A stretch of 35,940 nt of DNA from Gemmatimonadota bacterium. Lineage in GTDB: Bacteria > Gemmatimonadota > Gemmatimonadetes > Gemmatimonadales > GWC2-71-9. A program made the position numbers and the translations under genes. Location of the stretch: contig JACQVB010000120.1 in the NCBI GenBank assembly GCA_016209985.1, positions 1 to 35,940 of the forward strand. The letters run 5' to 3'. Numbering within the stretch: position 1 is the stretch's first letter; the number at the start of each line of letters is the position of its first letter. The notes beneath the pieces were generated by a model. It was not told where the DNA came from and searched no databases. It saw only the letters and a program-made list of their open reading frames with translations. Below, piece after piece: positions 1 through 7,720 of the stretch.

Positions 1-20
1 ACACCTGACACCTGACACCT
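1..20. repeat. Tandem heptamer ACACCTG (left edge of window)
   Basis: Nearly three perfect copies of the 7-mer ACACCTG run from the window edge towards the stop codon of the lipoprotein gene at 27. The array is cut by the window boundary, so any inverted partner arm would lie outside. Its core matches the 7-mers at 15755-15775 read on the other strand (ATACCTG, ACCCCTG, ATCCCTG). It belongs with the other heptamer arrays in this window. Confidence 0.6.
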
Positions 21-26
21 CATGAC

Positions 27-659
27 CTACCGGGGCGTGATGGTGGTATCCTGGATCGGGCAATAGTTGGGCTGCGCCGCCACCTGCGAATCCCTCGGCG
101 GGCACTGGGCGCTGCTCGTATCCGACGGTGGCGTTGCCGAAGTGGTCGGATTCACGGGCTGTTGGTACATGTTGCTCTGCCATGTCGTGTCGTTAACGGG
201 CGGGATCATCAACGTATCCTTCTGATCGTTCGGCAAAATCCCGCTCGTCGTGTCCGGCTGCTGGGTCGGTACGTTGCCCGTGTCCGTTACGCCGGGCCGG
301 ACGTTGTGCGGCGAGTTCGGCAGCGGCACCAGGGATGCGTCCTCGTTGGTCGTCTGGTACAGCTTGAGCGCGGCGCGTCTAGTGCTTTCCGTGGGCGTCC
401 CCGTGGTCGAGACCGTTCCCCGCCGTGCGGTCGTCTTGCTCTTCGTGGTCACACGCACGTCCGTACGCTCAGGCGGCGTGGCCTTCGTCGTCGGAGATAT
501 CGCTGTGTCCGTCGCGGGCGCAGGCGTCACGACGGTCGTGGTATCCGTTCCGCCACTCACCCGAGCGTTGGTATCGTACTCGTTGTCATACCGATTGCCG
601 CGGCAGCCGACTATTGCGACCGCCACGAAGAGCGCCGATGCTGCGAACCGATTACCCAT
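27..659 (-). CDS. Thr/Pro-rich putative lipoprotein, function unknown
   Basis: A 210-residue protein. The start is ATG at 659, chosen because a strong GGAGG lies 5 nt upstream. A longer reading from 758 adds a charged, non-signal N-terminus. The first 19 residues form a lipoprotein signal with a hydrophobic stretch ending in a lipobox-like I-V-G-C (Cys19), so the mature protein is probably membrane-anchored outside the cytoplasm. The rest is low-complexity and rich in Thr, Pro, Ser and Asp, with no recognisable domain. Two Cys near the C-terminus (in C-P-P-R and N-Y-C) could form a disulfide. It follows tadA on the same strand, separated by 255 nt. No function can be assigned. Confidence 0.65.
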   Translation of the reverse strand: MGNRFAASALFVAVAIVGCRGNRYDNEYDTNARVSGGTDTTTVVTPAPATDTAISPTTKATPPERTDVRVTTKSKTTARRGTVSTTGTPTESTRRAALKLYQTTNEDASLVPLPNSPHNVRPGVTDTGNVPTQQPDTTSGILPNDQKDTLMIPPVNDTTWQSNMYQQPVNPTTSATPPSDTSSAQCPPRDSQVAAQPNYCPIQDTTITPR

Positions 660-914
660 GTGATCCTCCGAAGAAGTCGCCTCGACGCTTTCGTGACGCG
701 CCGGTCGCCGAATGCCGCCGAGAAGAAATTGGTCCCTTCCCACTTCGCGGAGGGGCAAGAACTATGCCGATTCAGAACTTACAGCGCTGGTCGGGGAGCG
801 TGAACTTATCTGCGCTCGGGAGAGGGAGAAGAGGTCTGCTGTGGCGCTCGCGCATCTGAGCTCGCGGCGCGTCCTGCGCGCAGCGCGGCGTTGTGTTTGC
901 GCGGCGGCCCTGGA

Positions 915-1394
915 CTAATCTCGGCGAACTTGGAAGAACTCCCGAAGCACGTGGCCGCACTCCTCGGCCATCACCCCGCCGATCACCTGCGGCCGGTGAT
1001 TCAGCTTGGGATGACGGAGCAGGTCACCCACACTGCCCGCCATCCCGGCTTTCGGGTCATGGGCGCCGAACACCACCCGTCCGACCCGGGCAAGCACCAT
1101 GGCGCCCGCGCATTGCGCGCAGGGCTCCAGGGTGACGTACACCGTCGCGGTCTCCAGACGGTCGACGTTCAACGCGGCGAGAGCGCGCCGCATCGCGATC
1201 AGCTCGGCGTGCTGCGTGAGATCCCGGCCCTTGACGGTTTCGTTGTGCGCGGAAGCAAGTACCCGTCCGTCCACCACCACCGCCGCGCCGACAGGCACCT
1301 CGCCGGCTTCCCCGCCCCGGCGCGCTTCGCTCAGCGCCGCGGCCATTCCCGCGTGATCGGCGTCGGACAGATTAGGACGTTTCGGGAGCGGCAT
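915..1394 (-). CDS. tadA: tRNA-specific adenosine-34 deaminase TadA
   Basis: A 159-residue cytidine/adenosine deaminase-fold protein that converts A34 to inosine in tRNA-Arg(ACG), letting one tRNA read three codons. The zinc and catalytic motif is complete: H62-A-E64 (E64 the proton shuttle) and P-C92-A-Q-C95. Family-typical motifs VPVGAAVV and GAHDPKAG are also present. The ATG at 1394 is immediately preceded by the end of a palindromic repeat whose G-rich sequence (GGGGTGAGG on the coding strand) is the only Shine-Dalgarno-like sequence nearby. The gene lies 76 nt downstream of clpB and may be co-transcribed with it. It could be confused with guanine deaminase, but the neighbouring motifs fit TadA. 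Confidence 0.93.
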   Translation of the reverse strand: MPLPKRPNLSDADHAGMAAALSEARRGGEAGEVPVGAAVVVDGRVLASAHNETVKGRDLTQHAELIAMRRALAALNVDRLETATVYVTLEPCAQCAGAMVLARVGRVVFGAHDPKAGMAGSVGDLLRHPKLNHRPQVIGGVMAEECGHVLREFFQVRRD

Positions 1395-1395
1395 G

Positions 1396-1465
1396 CCTCA
1401 CCCCTGTCCCCTCTCCCCTTCGCTCCGCTCAGGGCGACGCTTTACAGGAGAGGGAAACGAGAGCG
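1396..1465 (-). repeat. CCTCACCCC palindromic element, copy 1
   Basis: Starts on the plus strand with CCTCACCCCTGTCCCC, continues CTCTCC, and ends with GGAGAGGGAAACGAGAGCG after a 28-nt middle. It fills nearly all of the clpB-tadA gap. On the coding strand its end (ACAGGGGTGAGG) sits 1 nt before the tadA ATG. Copy 2 (1492-1531) is in the opposite orientation, so 1396-1531 is bounded by about 21-nt inverted repeats. Confidence 0.85.
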
Positions 1466-1470
1466 TAAGG

Positions 1471-4116
1471 TCAGCGTTGAAGGCCACCTGCCGTTCCCCT
1501 CTCCCGTATGGGAGGGGGGACAGGGGTGAGGTTCACGAACTCCACTCGCTGACCATCGCTGGAACGGACCACGCGAATGGTGTCGCCCTCGCCGTAGTCC
1601 CCTTCCAGGATCGCGAGCGCCATCGGATTCTGAATCTCCCGCTGGATCACGCGCTTCAAGGGCCGCGCGCCGTAGACCGGATCATAGCCCTCGGCAATCA
1701 GCAACTGCTTCACCTCCGGCGTGACTTCGAGCCGCAGATTGCGGTCCGCCAGCAACTTCTCGACCCGGATGAGCTGAAGGTCCACGATCCGCATCAAATC
1801 GTCGCGCGAGAGCGGCCGGAACATGATGACGTCGTCGACCCGGTTGAGGAATTCCGGCTTGAAAGTCTGCCGTAGCGCTTCCAGCACCCGCCGTTCGGCT
1901 TCTTCCCACCGATCTGCCAGGTCGAGCAGGATCTGGCTGGCCACGTTCGACGTCATGATGATGACCACGTTTCGGAAACTGACCACGCGCCCCTGACCGT
2001 CGGTCAGACGCCCGTCGTCCAGGATCTGCAGCAGGACGTTGAAGACATCGGGATGCGCCTTTTCGATTTCGTCGAACAGCACCACCGAGTACGGGCGGCG
2101 GCGCACCGCTTCGGTGAGCTGGCCGCCCTCTTCATAGCCGACATATCCCGGTGGCGCGCCGATCATTCTCGCCACTGCATGCTTCTCCATGTACTCCGAC
2201 ATGTCCAGCCGGACCATCGCCCGCTCGTCGTCGAAGAGAAACTCGGCCAGGGCGCGCGCCGTCTCGGTCTTTCCGACCCCGGTCGGGCCCAGGAAAATGA
2301 AGCTCCCGATCGGACGGTTGGGGTCCTGCAGCCCGGCTCGCGAACGCCGGACCGCATTGGCCACCGCTTCCAGCGCTTCCCGTTGCCCCACCACCCTCTT
2401 GCCCAGCTCTCCCTCCAGCTTGGTCAGCCGCTCGCGCTCCGACTCGAGCATGCGCTTGACCGGAATGCCAGTCCATTTGGCGACGATCTCGGCCACGTCT
2501 TCGGCGTCGACCTCTTCCTTCAAGTACTGGGCGTTCTTCTGAATCTCCATCAGCCGCTTGTTCTCCTGCTCGATGGTGCGCTCGAGCGAGGGAATCTTTC
2601 CGTACTGGATCTCGGCCGCCTTTTCGAGGTCGCCCGCACGGGTGGCCTGGTCGGCCTCCATGCGCGCCTGCTCCAGCCCGGCCTTCTGCTCGCGTAGCCG
2701 CTGGATGGCATCCTTCTCCGCCTGCCACTGCGCTTTCATTGCCTGGGAGCGCTCGGCGAGCTCGCTCAGCTCCTGCCTGATGGCTTTCACCCGTTCCTTG
2801 CTCGCACGGTCCGTTTCCCGGGACAGCGCCTGCTCCTCGATCCGGAGCTGCACCATCCGCCGCTCGACTTCATCGATCTCCTGCGGCAGGCTGTCGATTT
2901 CGATCCGCAGCCGGCTGGCGGCTTCGTCGATCAAATCGATCGCCTTGTCCGGAAGGAATCGGTCGCCGACATAGCGGTCGGACAGCGCCGCGGCCGCCAC
3001 CAGCGCGTTGTCGGTGATCCGCACACCGTGGTGCACCTCGTAGCGTTCCTTGAGGCCGCGCAGAATGGCGATGGTGTCTTCCACGGACGGAGGCCCGACA
3101 AAGACCGGCTGGAACCGGCGCTCCAGCGCCTTGTCTTTTTCGACGTGCTTGCGGTACTCGTCCAAAGTGGTCGCGCCGACCACGTGCAACTCGCCGCGGG
3201 CGAGGGCGGGCTTCAGCATGTTGGATGCATCCACCGCCCCTTCTGCCGCTCCTGCCCCTACGATGGTGTGCAGCTCATCGATGAACACGATGAAGCGGCC
3301 CTCCTGCGCCGTCACCTCCTTGAGGACCGACTTGAGCCGCTCTTCGAATTCGCCGCGGTACTTGGCGCCGGCCAACATCTGAGCGATATCCAGCACCAGG
3401 ATGTGCTTGTTGCGGAGCGAATCAGGCACGTCACCGTTCACGATGCGCTGGGCGAGGCCCTCGACGATGGCCGTCTTGCCGACGCCAGGCTCGCCGATCA
3501 GGACCGGGTTGTTCTTGGTACGGCGAGACAAGACTTGCACCACGCGACGAATCTCTTCATCCCGGCCGATAACCGGATCGAGCTTGCCCTGGCGGGCGAG
3601 GTCGGTGAGGTCCTTGGTGAAGCGCTGGAGCGACTGATACTTGCTCTCCGGCTCGACGTCGGTCACCCGGTGACTGCCCCGGACCGCCTCCAGCGCGGTG
3701 AGAAGCGTTTCCTTAGTGATGCCGCGATCCGAGAGCAACTGGCGCGCGGTTGTCCCCTTGGTCTCGACCAGCCCGACCAGCAGGTGCTCGGTAGACACGT
3801 ATGCGTCCTCCAGCTGCTTCGCCAGCCGATCGGCCGCCTCGAACGCCGAGTTCAGCTCGCGGGAGATGGTGGGCTGAGCGCTACCGCCGCTCTGCGACGG
3901 CAGTCGCGCAATCTCCCGCTCGGTGTCGGCTATCAGGTCATGGACGTTCAGGCCGGCTTTCTGGAGGAGCGGCGCCACGATGCCTTCATCCTGGCCCAAA
4001 AGGGCGAGGAAGAGGTGGGCATCATTCACCACCGGATTGCCGCGTTCGGTCGCCAGGCTGACAGCCTGCTGAACCGCTTCGCTGGCTTTGAGAGTCAGTC
4101 GGTCTGGGCGAATCAC
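1471..4116 (-). CDS. clpB: ATP-dependent disaggregase ClpB
   Basis: An 881-residue Hsp100 chaperone that pulls polypeptides out of aggregates together with DnaK. Domains in order: Clp N-terminal repeat domain (about 1-145), AAA+ module 1 with Walker [10 protein letters not shown] at 208-216, the long coiled-coil middle domain (about 400-530), AAA+ module 2 with GPTGVGKTE, and the C-terminal D2-small domain. The start is GTG at 4116 with GGAGG 4 nt upstream. The C-terminal 20 or so residues (including [12 protein letters not shown]) are not family sequence. They are the translation of palindromic repeat copy 2 at 1492-1531, which appears to have replaced the native end and stop codon. No CIRCE or HspR operator was seen upstream. 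Confidence 0.97.
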   Translation of the reverse strand: MIRPDRLTLKASEAVQQAVSLATERGNPVVNDAHLFLALLGQDEGIVAPLLQKAGLNVHDLIADTEREIARLPSQSGGSAQPTISRELNSAFEAADRLAKQLEDAYVSTEHLLVGLVETKGTTARQLLSDRGITKETLLTALEAVRGSHRVTDVEPESKYQSLQRFTKDLTDLARQGKLDPVIGRDEEIRRVVQVLSRRTKNNPVLIGEPGVGKTAIVEGLAQRIVNGDVPDSLRNKHILVLDIAQMLAGAKYRGEFEERLKSVLKEVTAQEGRFIVFIDELHTIVGAGAAEGAVDASNMLKPALARGELHVVGATTLDEYRKHVEKDKALERRFQPVFVGPPSVEDTIAILRGLKERYEVHHGVRITDNALVAAAALSDRYVGDRFLPDKAIDLIDEAASRLRIEIDSLPQEIDEVERRMVQLRIEEQALSRETDRASKERVKAIRQELSELAERSQAMKAQWQAEKDAIQRLREQKAGLEQARMEADQATRAGDLEKAAEIQYGKIPSLERTIEQENKRLMEIQKNAQYLKEEVDAEDVAEIVAKWTGIPVKRMLESERERLTKLEGELGKRVVGQREALEAVANAVRRSRAGLQDPNRPIGSFIFLGPTGVGKTETARALAEFLFDDERAMVRLDMSEYMEKHAVARMIGAPPGYVGYEEGGQLTEAVRRRPYSVVLFDEIEKAHPDVFNVLLQILDDGRLTDGQGRVVSFRNVVIIMTSNVASQILLDLADRWEEAERRVLEALRQTFKPEFLNRVDDVIMFRPLSRDDLMRIVDLQLIRVEKLLADRNLRLEVTPEVKQLLIAEGYDPVYGARPLKRVIQREIQNPMALAILEGDYGEGDTIRVVRSSDGQRVEFVNLTPVPPPIRERGTAGGLQR
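1492..1531 (+). repeat. CCTCACCCC palindromic element, copy 2, inside the clpB 3' end
   Basis: CGTTCCCCTCTCCC then GTAT then GGGAGGGGGG and ACAGGGGTGAGG. This is the only copy in reverse orientation. It is read through in frame by clpB and encodes the Pro/Arg-rich tail of the protein. Confidence 0.85.
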
Positions 4117-4133
4117 TATTCCTCCGAGTTACG

Positions 4134-4175
4134 AAGCCATCAGCCATCAGCCGTCAGCCGTCAGCCATCGGCATC
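4134..4175. repeat. Heptamer array (CAGCCAT/CAGCCGT), left arm at clpB promoter
   Basis: AAGCCAT, CAGCCAT, CAGCCGT, CAGCCGT, CAGCCAT and a diverged CGGCATC follow each other with exact 7-nt period just upstream of the clpB ribosome-binding site. The reverse complement of this unit recurs at 4286-4306, so the two arrays form arms of an inverted repeat enclosing the clpB promoter region and the terminator at 4243-4287. Confidence 0.8.
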
Positions 4176-4213
4176 AGGATTTCGTGCCGATATTAGCAAG
4201 CGTCATACCTTTA

Positions 4214-4244
4214 ATTGTATGTCGTTATTGCAGTTTGTGGCCAA
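4214..4244 (-). promoter_or_regulatory. Possible sigma-70-type promoter of clpB
   Basis: On the minus strand TTGGCC (4244-4239) and TACAAT (4219-4214) are separated by 19 nt, about 100 nt before the clpB start. The -10 matches 5/6 but the spacing is long. It lies just beyond the terminator of the upstream gene. Weakly supported. Confidence 0.3.
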
Positions 4245-4287
4245 AAAGACAGGGGGGTGAGCCAGCCTTGGCTAGCACACCCCCCTG
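4243..4287 (-). terminator. Rho-independent terminator after the T9SS-tail gene
   Basis: A perfect 10-bp stem (CAGGGGGGTG at 4250-4259 with CACCCCCCTG at 4278-4287) encloses a smaller GCCA/TGGC stem. On the minus strand it is followed directly by TCTTTTT. It begins 21 nt after the stop codon at 4308. It separates that gene from clpB. Confidence 0.85.
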
Positions 4288-4306
4288 ATGGCTGACGGCT
4301 GATGGC
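4286..4306. repeat. Heptamer array (TGATGGC/TGACGGC), right arm
   Basis: TGATGGC, TGACGGC, TGATGGC run up to the stop codon of the gene at 4308. This is the reverse complement of the array at 4134-4175, and the first unit overlaps the terminator stem by 2 nt. Confidence 0.8.
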
Positions 4307-4307
4307 T

Positions 4308-4760
4308 TTACTTCATCACCGTCATCTTGTTGGAAGTCGCCTTGGACTGCGCCTTACCATTCTGCAGCCATTGGACGACCAACTGGTACACGTACACCCC
4401 CGAAGCGGCTTCTTTGTCGGTCCCCTGGATCTTGCCGTCCCAGTAGGCCGTGTATTCTCCGTTACCGTTCCATGCCAGCGCGGCGTTATCGAGTCTCTCG
4501 CCGCTCCCCTGCACGATCGGCACGGCCACGAGTTGGGCGAGCACATTGTAGATCTTCAGGCTCACCACTGGCCGCTGCCCCCCGATGAACAACTCCGCCT
4601 TGAGTTGAAAGGGGATGAAGGTCTCGGGGTTGAACGGGTTCGGAAAATTCCTGCCAAGCGAAACCGATTGATCTCTTGCTGCGTCCTGTGCGCGTGATTC
4701 GCCCGGCACCGACCCAAGAAGCCCGAGCAACACCGCCACTGCCCAGGCACACCTTCTCAT
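4308..4760 (-). CDS. Small secreted protein consisting of a T9SS/FlgD-like C-terminal tail domain
   Basis: A 150-residue protein. The start is ATG at 4760, preferred over 4880 because GGAG lies 5 nt upstream and a clean signal peptide follows (RR, hydrophobic LLGLLG region, cleavage near S-R-A-Q). Almost all the mature part resembles the C-terminal sorting/FlgD Ig-like tail: NFPNPFNPET near its start, then VSLKIYNVLAQ, AWNGNGEY, YWDGK, ASGVYVYQL and a basic end. In known secreted proteins this module follows a large cargo domain. Here there is almost no cargo. It lies between selB and a strong terminator. It may be a stand-alone adaptor or a remnant of a larger protein, and its role is unknown. 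Confidence 0.7.
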   Translation of the reverse strand: MRRCAWAVAVLLGLLGSVPGESRAQDAARDQSVSLGRNFPNPFNPETFIPFQLKAELFIGGQRPVVSLKIYNVLAQLVAVPIVQGSGERLDNAALAWNGNGEYTAYWDGKIQGTDKEAASGVYVYQLVVQWLQNGKAQSKATSNKMTVMK

Positions 4761-4876
4761 TTTGACTCCGTGGCTGACGAAAAAAGTTCCTTGGAACAAC
4801 TCCTTGGTGAAAAGGCTCCATCCAGTAAGAAGCAAGCCTGCCTGCCCTGCCAAGCTATGGACCGCCGCCACCACCG

Positions 4877-6772
4877 TCAAGCACTCGTGACATACTGCCG
4901 GCCCGCCGCAGTAAGATGCCTTACATCCGCACTGCGTACGGTAAACCCCTTAAGGTCCAGCCACTCCAGTAACGGTATCAAGTACTTACGTGATATGTGG
5001 AGTTTGTCCCGTAACTGGGCCGGTGTCGCCCCTTCGAGCCTGCCGATCTCGGCAAGCGCTTCCTTGGCCAAGCGCTCCAGTGCCTCTCGTTGATAATATC
5101 GTTCCTGGCCGACTCGAATCGCGGTGCCCTGCCTCACATAGTACTCGGCAATTCGCTCGACCGATCCGCCGACACTCCCGGCAGTGAGCTCGGCCAGAGT
5201 GCGGCCCTCCGCCCCGGCGGACGCCAGCGCCTGAAGCAGGATCGCACCGGCTTTTTCCTCTTGAGTACTCAGCGAGGCAACGTGTCCGGCCAACCGGGTG
5301 CGACCGCCTTCGCTCACGATGTCGCCCGAGCGCTGCAGCTCCGCGACGACGTGCTCCCCCACGACGGCCGGCCGGAGCGATTGCCGCAACAGCTCCAGGG
5401 CCATGCCGGGCTCGAGCGGTTGGGTACGGTGATACGTGGCCAGGGCTTCGAGGGCCTCTCGTCGAAGACGTTCGAGAGCTGCCGCGGGGACCAGGCGGTC
5501 CCCCACCTGCACGATCTCAGACCGCTCGAGGGCGGCTTGGACGGTGGCGGGCCGTTGGCCCGCATGAATGCCGGCGCGCACCGCAAGGTCCCCGATAGCC
5601 AGTCCGTCCGGAGCGGCGCAGACGAATCCCCGTACCCGTTCCACCGAATCGCTGCCCTGCCGTCGCCCATCAGCCACTGGGCGCCTCGGCCGGGACGGCG
5701 GCCAGGGGTCGACCACGAGGCAGCCGCCGATCGTCGTCATGGGCGAGTACGACCGGAGCACCCCACGATCCCCCCAGCGCGCAATGACCGGCGACTCGAG
5801 CCGGAGACGTGCGAGACCCGTTTCTCCCGGCGCGATCTGTTCGTGCTCCGGTGTCAAGCGGGCGATCACTTCGGCGGTACCAAGATGAAGCCGGAGTCGC
5901 GTCCTCTGGGTCATTGGCCGGGGCGCGGTCGGGAGAAGCGAGAGCGTGATGTCGATACTGGAGGTCACGCGCCATGACGGATCATTGACGGCAACACTCC
6001 CTCGTCCGGCCGCGGCGCGTTCCAGCCCCACCATTGCCAGCGCGGTACGGCGCCCGGGCTCCGCGCGCTCCCGGCTTTCTCCATGGACCTGGATGCTACG
6101 CACGCGTCCGCTCGCGCCTTCGGGCAGCACGGAGACCTGGTCGCCGACCTTCACCGACCCGCTCCAGGTTGTTCCGGTAATCACGGTACCCGCTCCCGGC
6201 AGGCTGAACACCCGGTCCACCGGCATGCGGAAGAGATCGTCGGCCAGGCGCACTCCCGCCCGCGCGGCGCTTCGGGCCAGAGACGCGCGTAGCTGATCCA
6301 GGCCCTGGCCGGTCACCGCCGAGACCGCGACTGGCGGCTCCCACCGGATCGCGGTGGCGGCAAGACGCTCGGCAACATCGGCCCGCACCAGCTCGAGCCA
6401 ATCCGGGTCGGCGAGATCGGCCTTGGTGATGGCGACCGCCCCGGTCGCAATCCCTAGCGCGTCGAGGATCGCCAGGTGTTCCGTCGTTTGGGGCATCACC
6501 CCTTCGTCAGCGGCCACGACCAGCAAGGCTACATCGATGCCGGTGGCACCCGCCACCATGTTGCGGATGAAGTCCTCGTGCCCCGGGACATCGACCACGC
6601 TGGCCCGGTACTCGCCGTCCAGTTGCAGGTGCGCAAAACCGATATCGATGGTAATGCCACGACGCTGCTCCTCCGGAAAACGGTCGGTATCGATGCCGGT
6701 GAGCGCCTTGACCAACGCGCTTTTCCCGTGGTCCACATGGCCCGCGGTACCGATCACGACATGCCGAGTCAC
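4877..6772 (-). CDS. selB: Selenocysteine-specific translation elongation factor SelB
   Basis: A 631-residue GTPase that delivers Sec-tRNA(Sec) to the ribosome at UGA codons marked by a SECIS hairpin. G1 is GHVDHGKSAL near residue 11, G3 is DVPGHEDF and G4 is TKAD. Domains II and III follow, and the C-terminal half has the winged-helix repeats that bind SECIS RNA, ending in the family-typical ISRKYLIPLLEWLD. The start ATG at 6772 overlaps the recO stop as ATGA, so translation is coupled. No selA, selD or tRNA-Sec lies in the window. Its presence implies selenoproteins elsewhere in this genome. Confidence 0.95.
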   Translation of the reverse strand: MTRHVVIGTAGHVDHGKSALVKALTGIDTDRFPEEQRRGITIDIGFAHLQLDGEYRASVVDVPGHEDFIRNMVAGATGIDVALLVVAADEGVMPQTTEHLAILDALGIATGAVAITKADLADPDWLELVRADVAERLAATAIRWEPPVAVSAVTGQGLDQLRASLARSAARAGVRLADDLFRMPVDRVFSLPGAGTVITGTTWSGSVKVGDQVSVLPEGASGRVRSIQVHGESRERAEPGRRTALAMVGLERAAAGRGSVAVNDPSWRVTSSIDITLSLLPTAPRPMTQRTRLRLHLGTAEVIARLTPEHEQIAPGETGLARLRLESPVIARWGDRGVLRSYSPMTTIGGCLVVDPWPPSRPRRPVADGRRQGSDSVERVRGFVCAAPDGLAIGDLAVRAGIHAGQRPATVQAALERSEIVQVGDRLVPAAALERLRREALEALATYHRTQPLEPGMALELLRQSLRPAVVGEHVVAELQRSGDIVSEGGRTRLAGHVASLSTQEEKAGAILLQALASAGAEGRTLAELTAGSVGGSVERIAEYYVRQGTAIRVGQERYYQREALERLAKEALAEIGRLEGATPAQLRDKLHISRKYLIPLLEWLDLKGFTVRSADVRHLTAAGRQYVTSA

Positions 6773-7617
6773 GAGTGGGTTTCCCAGAAAGCCAAGGCTG
6801 GAAGCTCGCGGTCTTCCGAAGCGTGCCGCCGGACGAAGCGCGCGAGCAGGCGCCGGTGGGCAGCTTCGCGCTTTGCCTCACCCCTGGCCCCTCTCCCCTT
6901 CCCCTTCGCTGCGCTCGGGGTCATGGCAGGCTCGACGGGAGAGGGGGAATCTCCCGACTCACGACGCTTCGCACCCGCATCCGGATCTTCCTCGGTTGGC
7001 AAATCCCCGGTCACCAGGCGCTCTAGGAGGCGGCGCTCCTCATGGGGGAGTTTCGGAGCGTCGGTGCCGGCGGCACAGGTGGCGCAGAGCAAGCCACCGT
7101 CGGTTACGGAGAAGCGCGCGGCGCCCTCGGGAAGCGGACGGCCATCGCGCGCGCAGGAGTCGAGCGACGGGGAGAATCCGAGTGTCGCAATCATTCGCCA
7201 CATCGCCGCAAGCCCGATCAGACCGACCTGTTCGTCGGGTGCCTCGGCCAGCCGGTCCAGCGACTCGCTCAGCAGATCGAAGATCTCCGGATGCCGTTCC
7301 TCGGGCGAGAGCCGGAGGACCAGTTCGCTCAACGCCGCGGCCGCCGCATAGCGCCGCACATCTTTCGCCAGAGCGGCACGTTGTGCGGTCAGGTCAAAGC
7401 CGGCCAACGTCTGGAGATCGCGCGTCTGCTTGAGATACAGCTGCGCCACGCCCTGACTGAGCGACTGCAGCCGCGCCCCGAACCGGCTCTTAGGCCGGAA
7501 TGCCCCCTTGGCGATGGCGCTCTGCACCCCATGCTCACGGGTCAAGAGGCGGACGATCTTAGACGTATCGCCGTACTTGAACGAGTGAAGAACGATGGCG
7601 GCAGTGGAGACGAGCAT
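6769..7617 (-). CDS. recO: DNA repair protein RecO, with a repeat inserted in frame
   Basis: A 282-residue RecF-pathway mediator that helps load RecA on SSB-coated DNA and anneals strands. The N-terminal OB fold reads AAIVLHSFKYGDTSKIVRLLTREHG. A helical domain and a partial zinc-finger region (SCARDG, CATC) follow. Residues about 223-247 (SGDSPSPVEPAM, KGKGRGARGE) are the in-frame translation of palindromic element copy 3 (6876-6949), a segment that does not look like RecO. The normal C-terminal helix (LLARFVRRH, ELPALAFWE) resumes afterwards, so the insertion sits in a linker and the protein is probably functional. It overlaps selB by 4 nt. The region upstream of its ATG is a heptamer hairpin, with no clear Shine-Dalgarno sequence. 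Confidence 0.9.
   Translation of the reverse strand: MLVSTAAIVLHSFKYGDTSKIVRLLTREHGVQSAIAKGAFRPKSRFGARLQSLSQGVAQLYLKQTRDLQTLAGFDLTAQRAALAKDVRRYAAAAALSELVLRLSPEERHPEIFDLLSESLDRLAEAPDEQVGLIGLAAMWRMIATLGFSPSLDSCARDGRPLPEGAARFSVTDGGLLCATCAAGTDAPKLPHEERRLLERLVTGDLPTEEDPDAGAKRRESGDSPSPVEPAMTPSAAKGKGRGARGEAKREAAHRRLLARFVRRHASEDRELPALAFWETHS
6876..6949 (-). repeat. CCTCACCCC palindromic element, copy 3, inside recO
   Basis: CCTCACCCCTGGCCCC, CTCTCCCC, a 33-nt middle, then GGGAGAGGGGGAA. Same orientation relative to transcription as copies 1, 4, 5 and 6. It lies wholly within the recO frame. Confidence 0.85.
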
Positions 7618-7627
7618 GAGTGAAGAT

Positions 7628-7715
7628 ATTGCGGATTTCGGATTGCGGATTGCGGATTGAAAAACGGGAAACGTGCCTGATCAATCCGTAATCCGAAATC
7701 CGCAATCCGCAATCA
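7628..7715. repeat. Hairpin with heptamer arms (ATTGCGG / GCAATCC) between btuB and recO
   Basis: The left arm 7628-7659 is ATTGCGG, ATTTCGG, ATTGCGG, ATTGCGG, ATTG. The right arm 7681-7715 is TCAATCC, GTAATCC, GAAATCC, GCAATCC, GCAATCA. The arms pair over 33 nt with three mismatches and a 21-nt loop. It starts 6 nt after the btuB stop and ends 10 nt before the recO ATG. It could act as a transcription or mRNA-processing boundary, but there is no T-run. Confidence 0.85.
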
Positions 7716-7720
7716 CTTGA

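Noticed and set aside
660-914. tRNA or SRP RNA in the gap between tadA and the lipoprotein gene
   Set aside because: No T-loop consensus or SRP GGAAGGAAGCAGC-type motif on either strand, only GC-rich sequence with no clear structure.
4117-4250. CIRCE or HspR operator upstream of clpB
   Set aside because: No TTAGCACTC/GAGTGCTAA or CTTGAGT/ACTCAAG inverted pair is present.
3028-4260. Long plus-strand open frame opposite clpB
   Set aside because: It is antisense to a fully convincing ClpB and arises from high GC and codon bias. It has no family motif.
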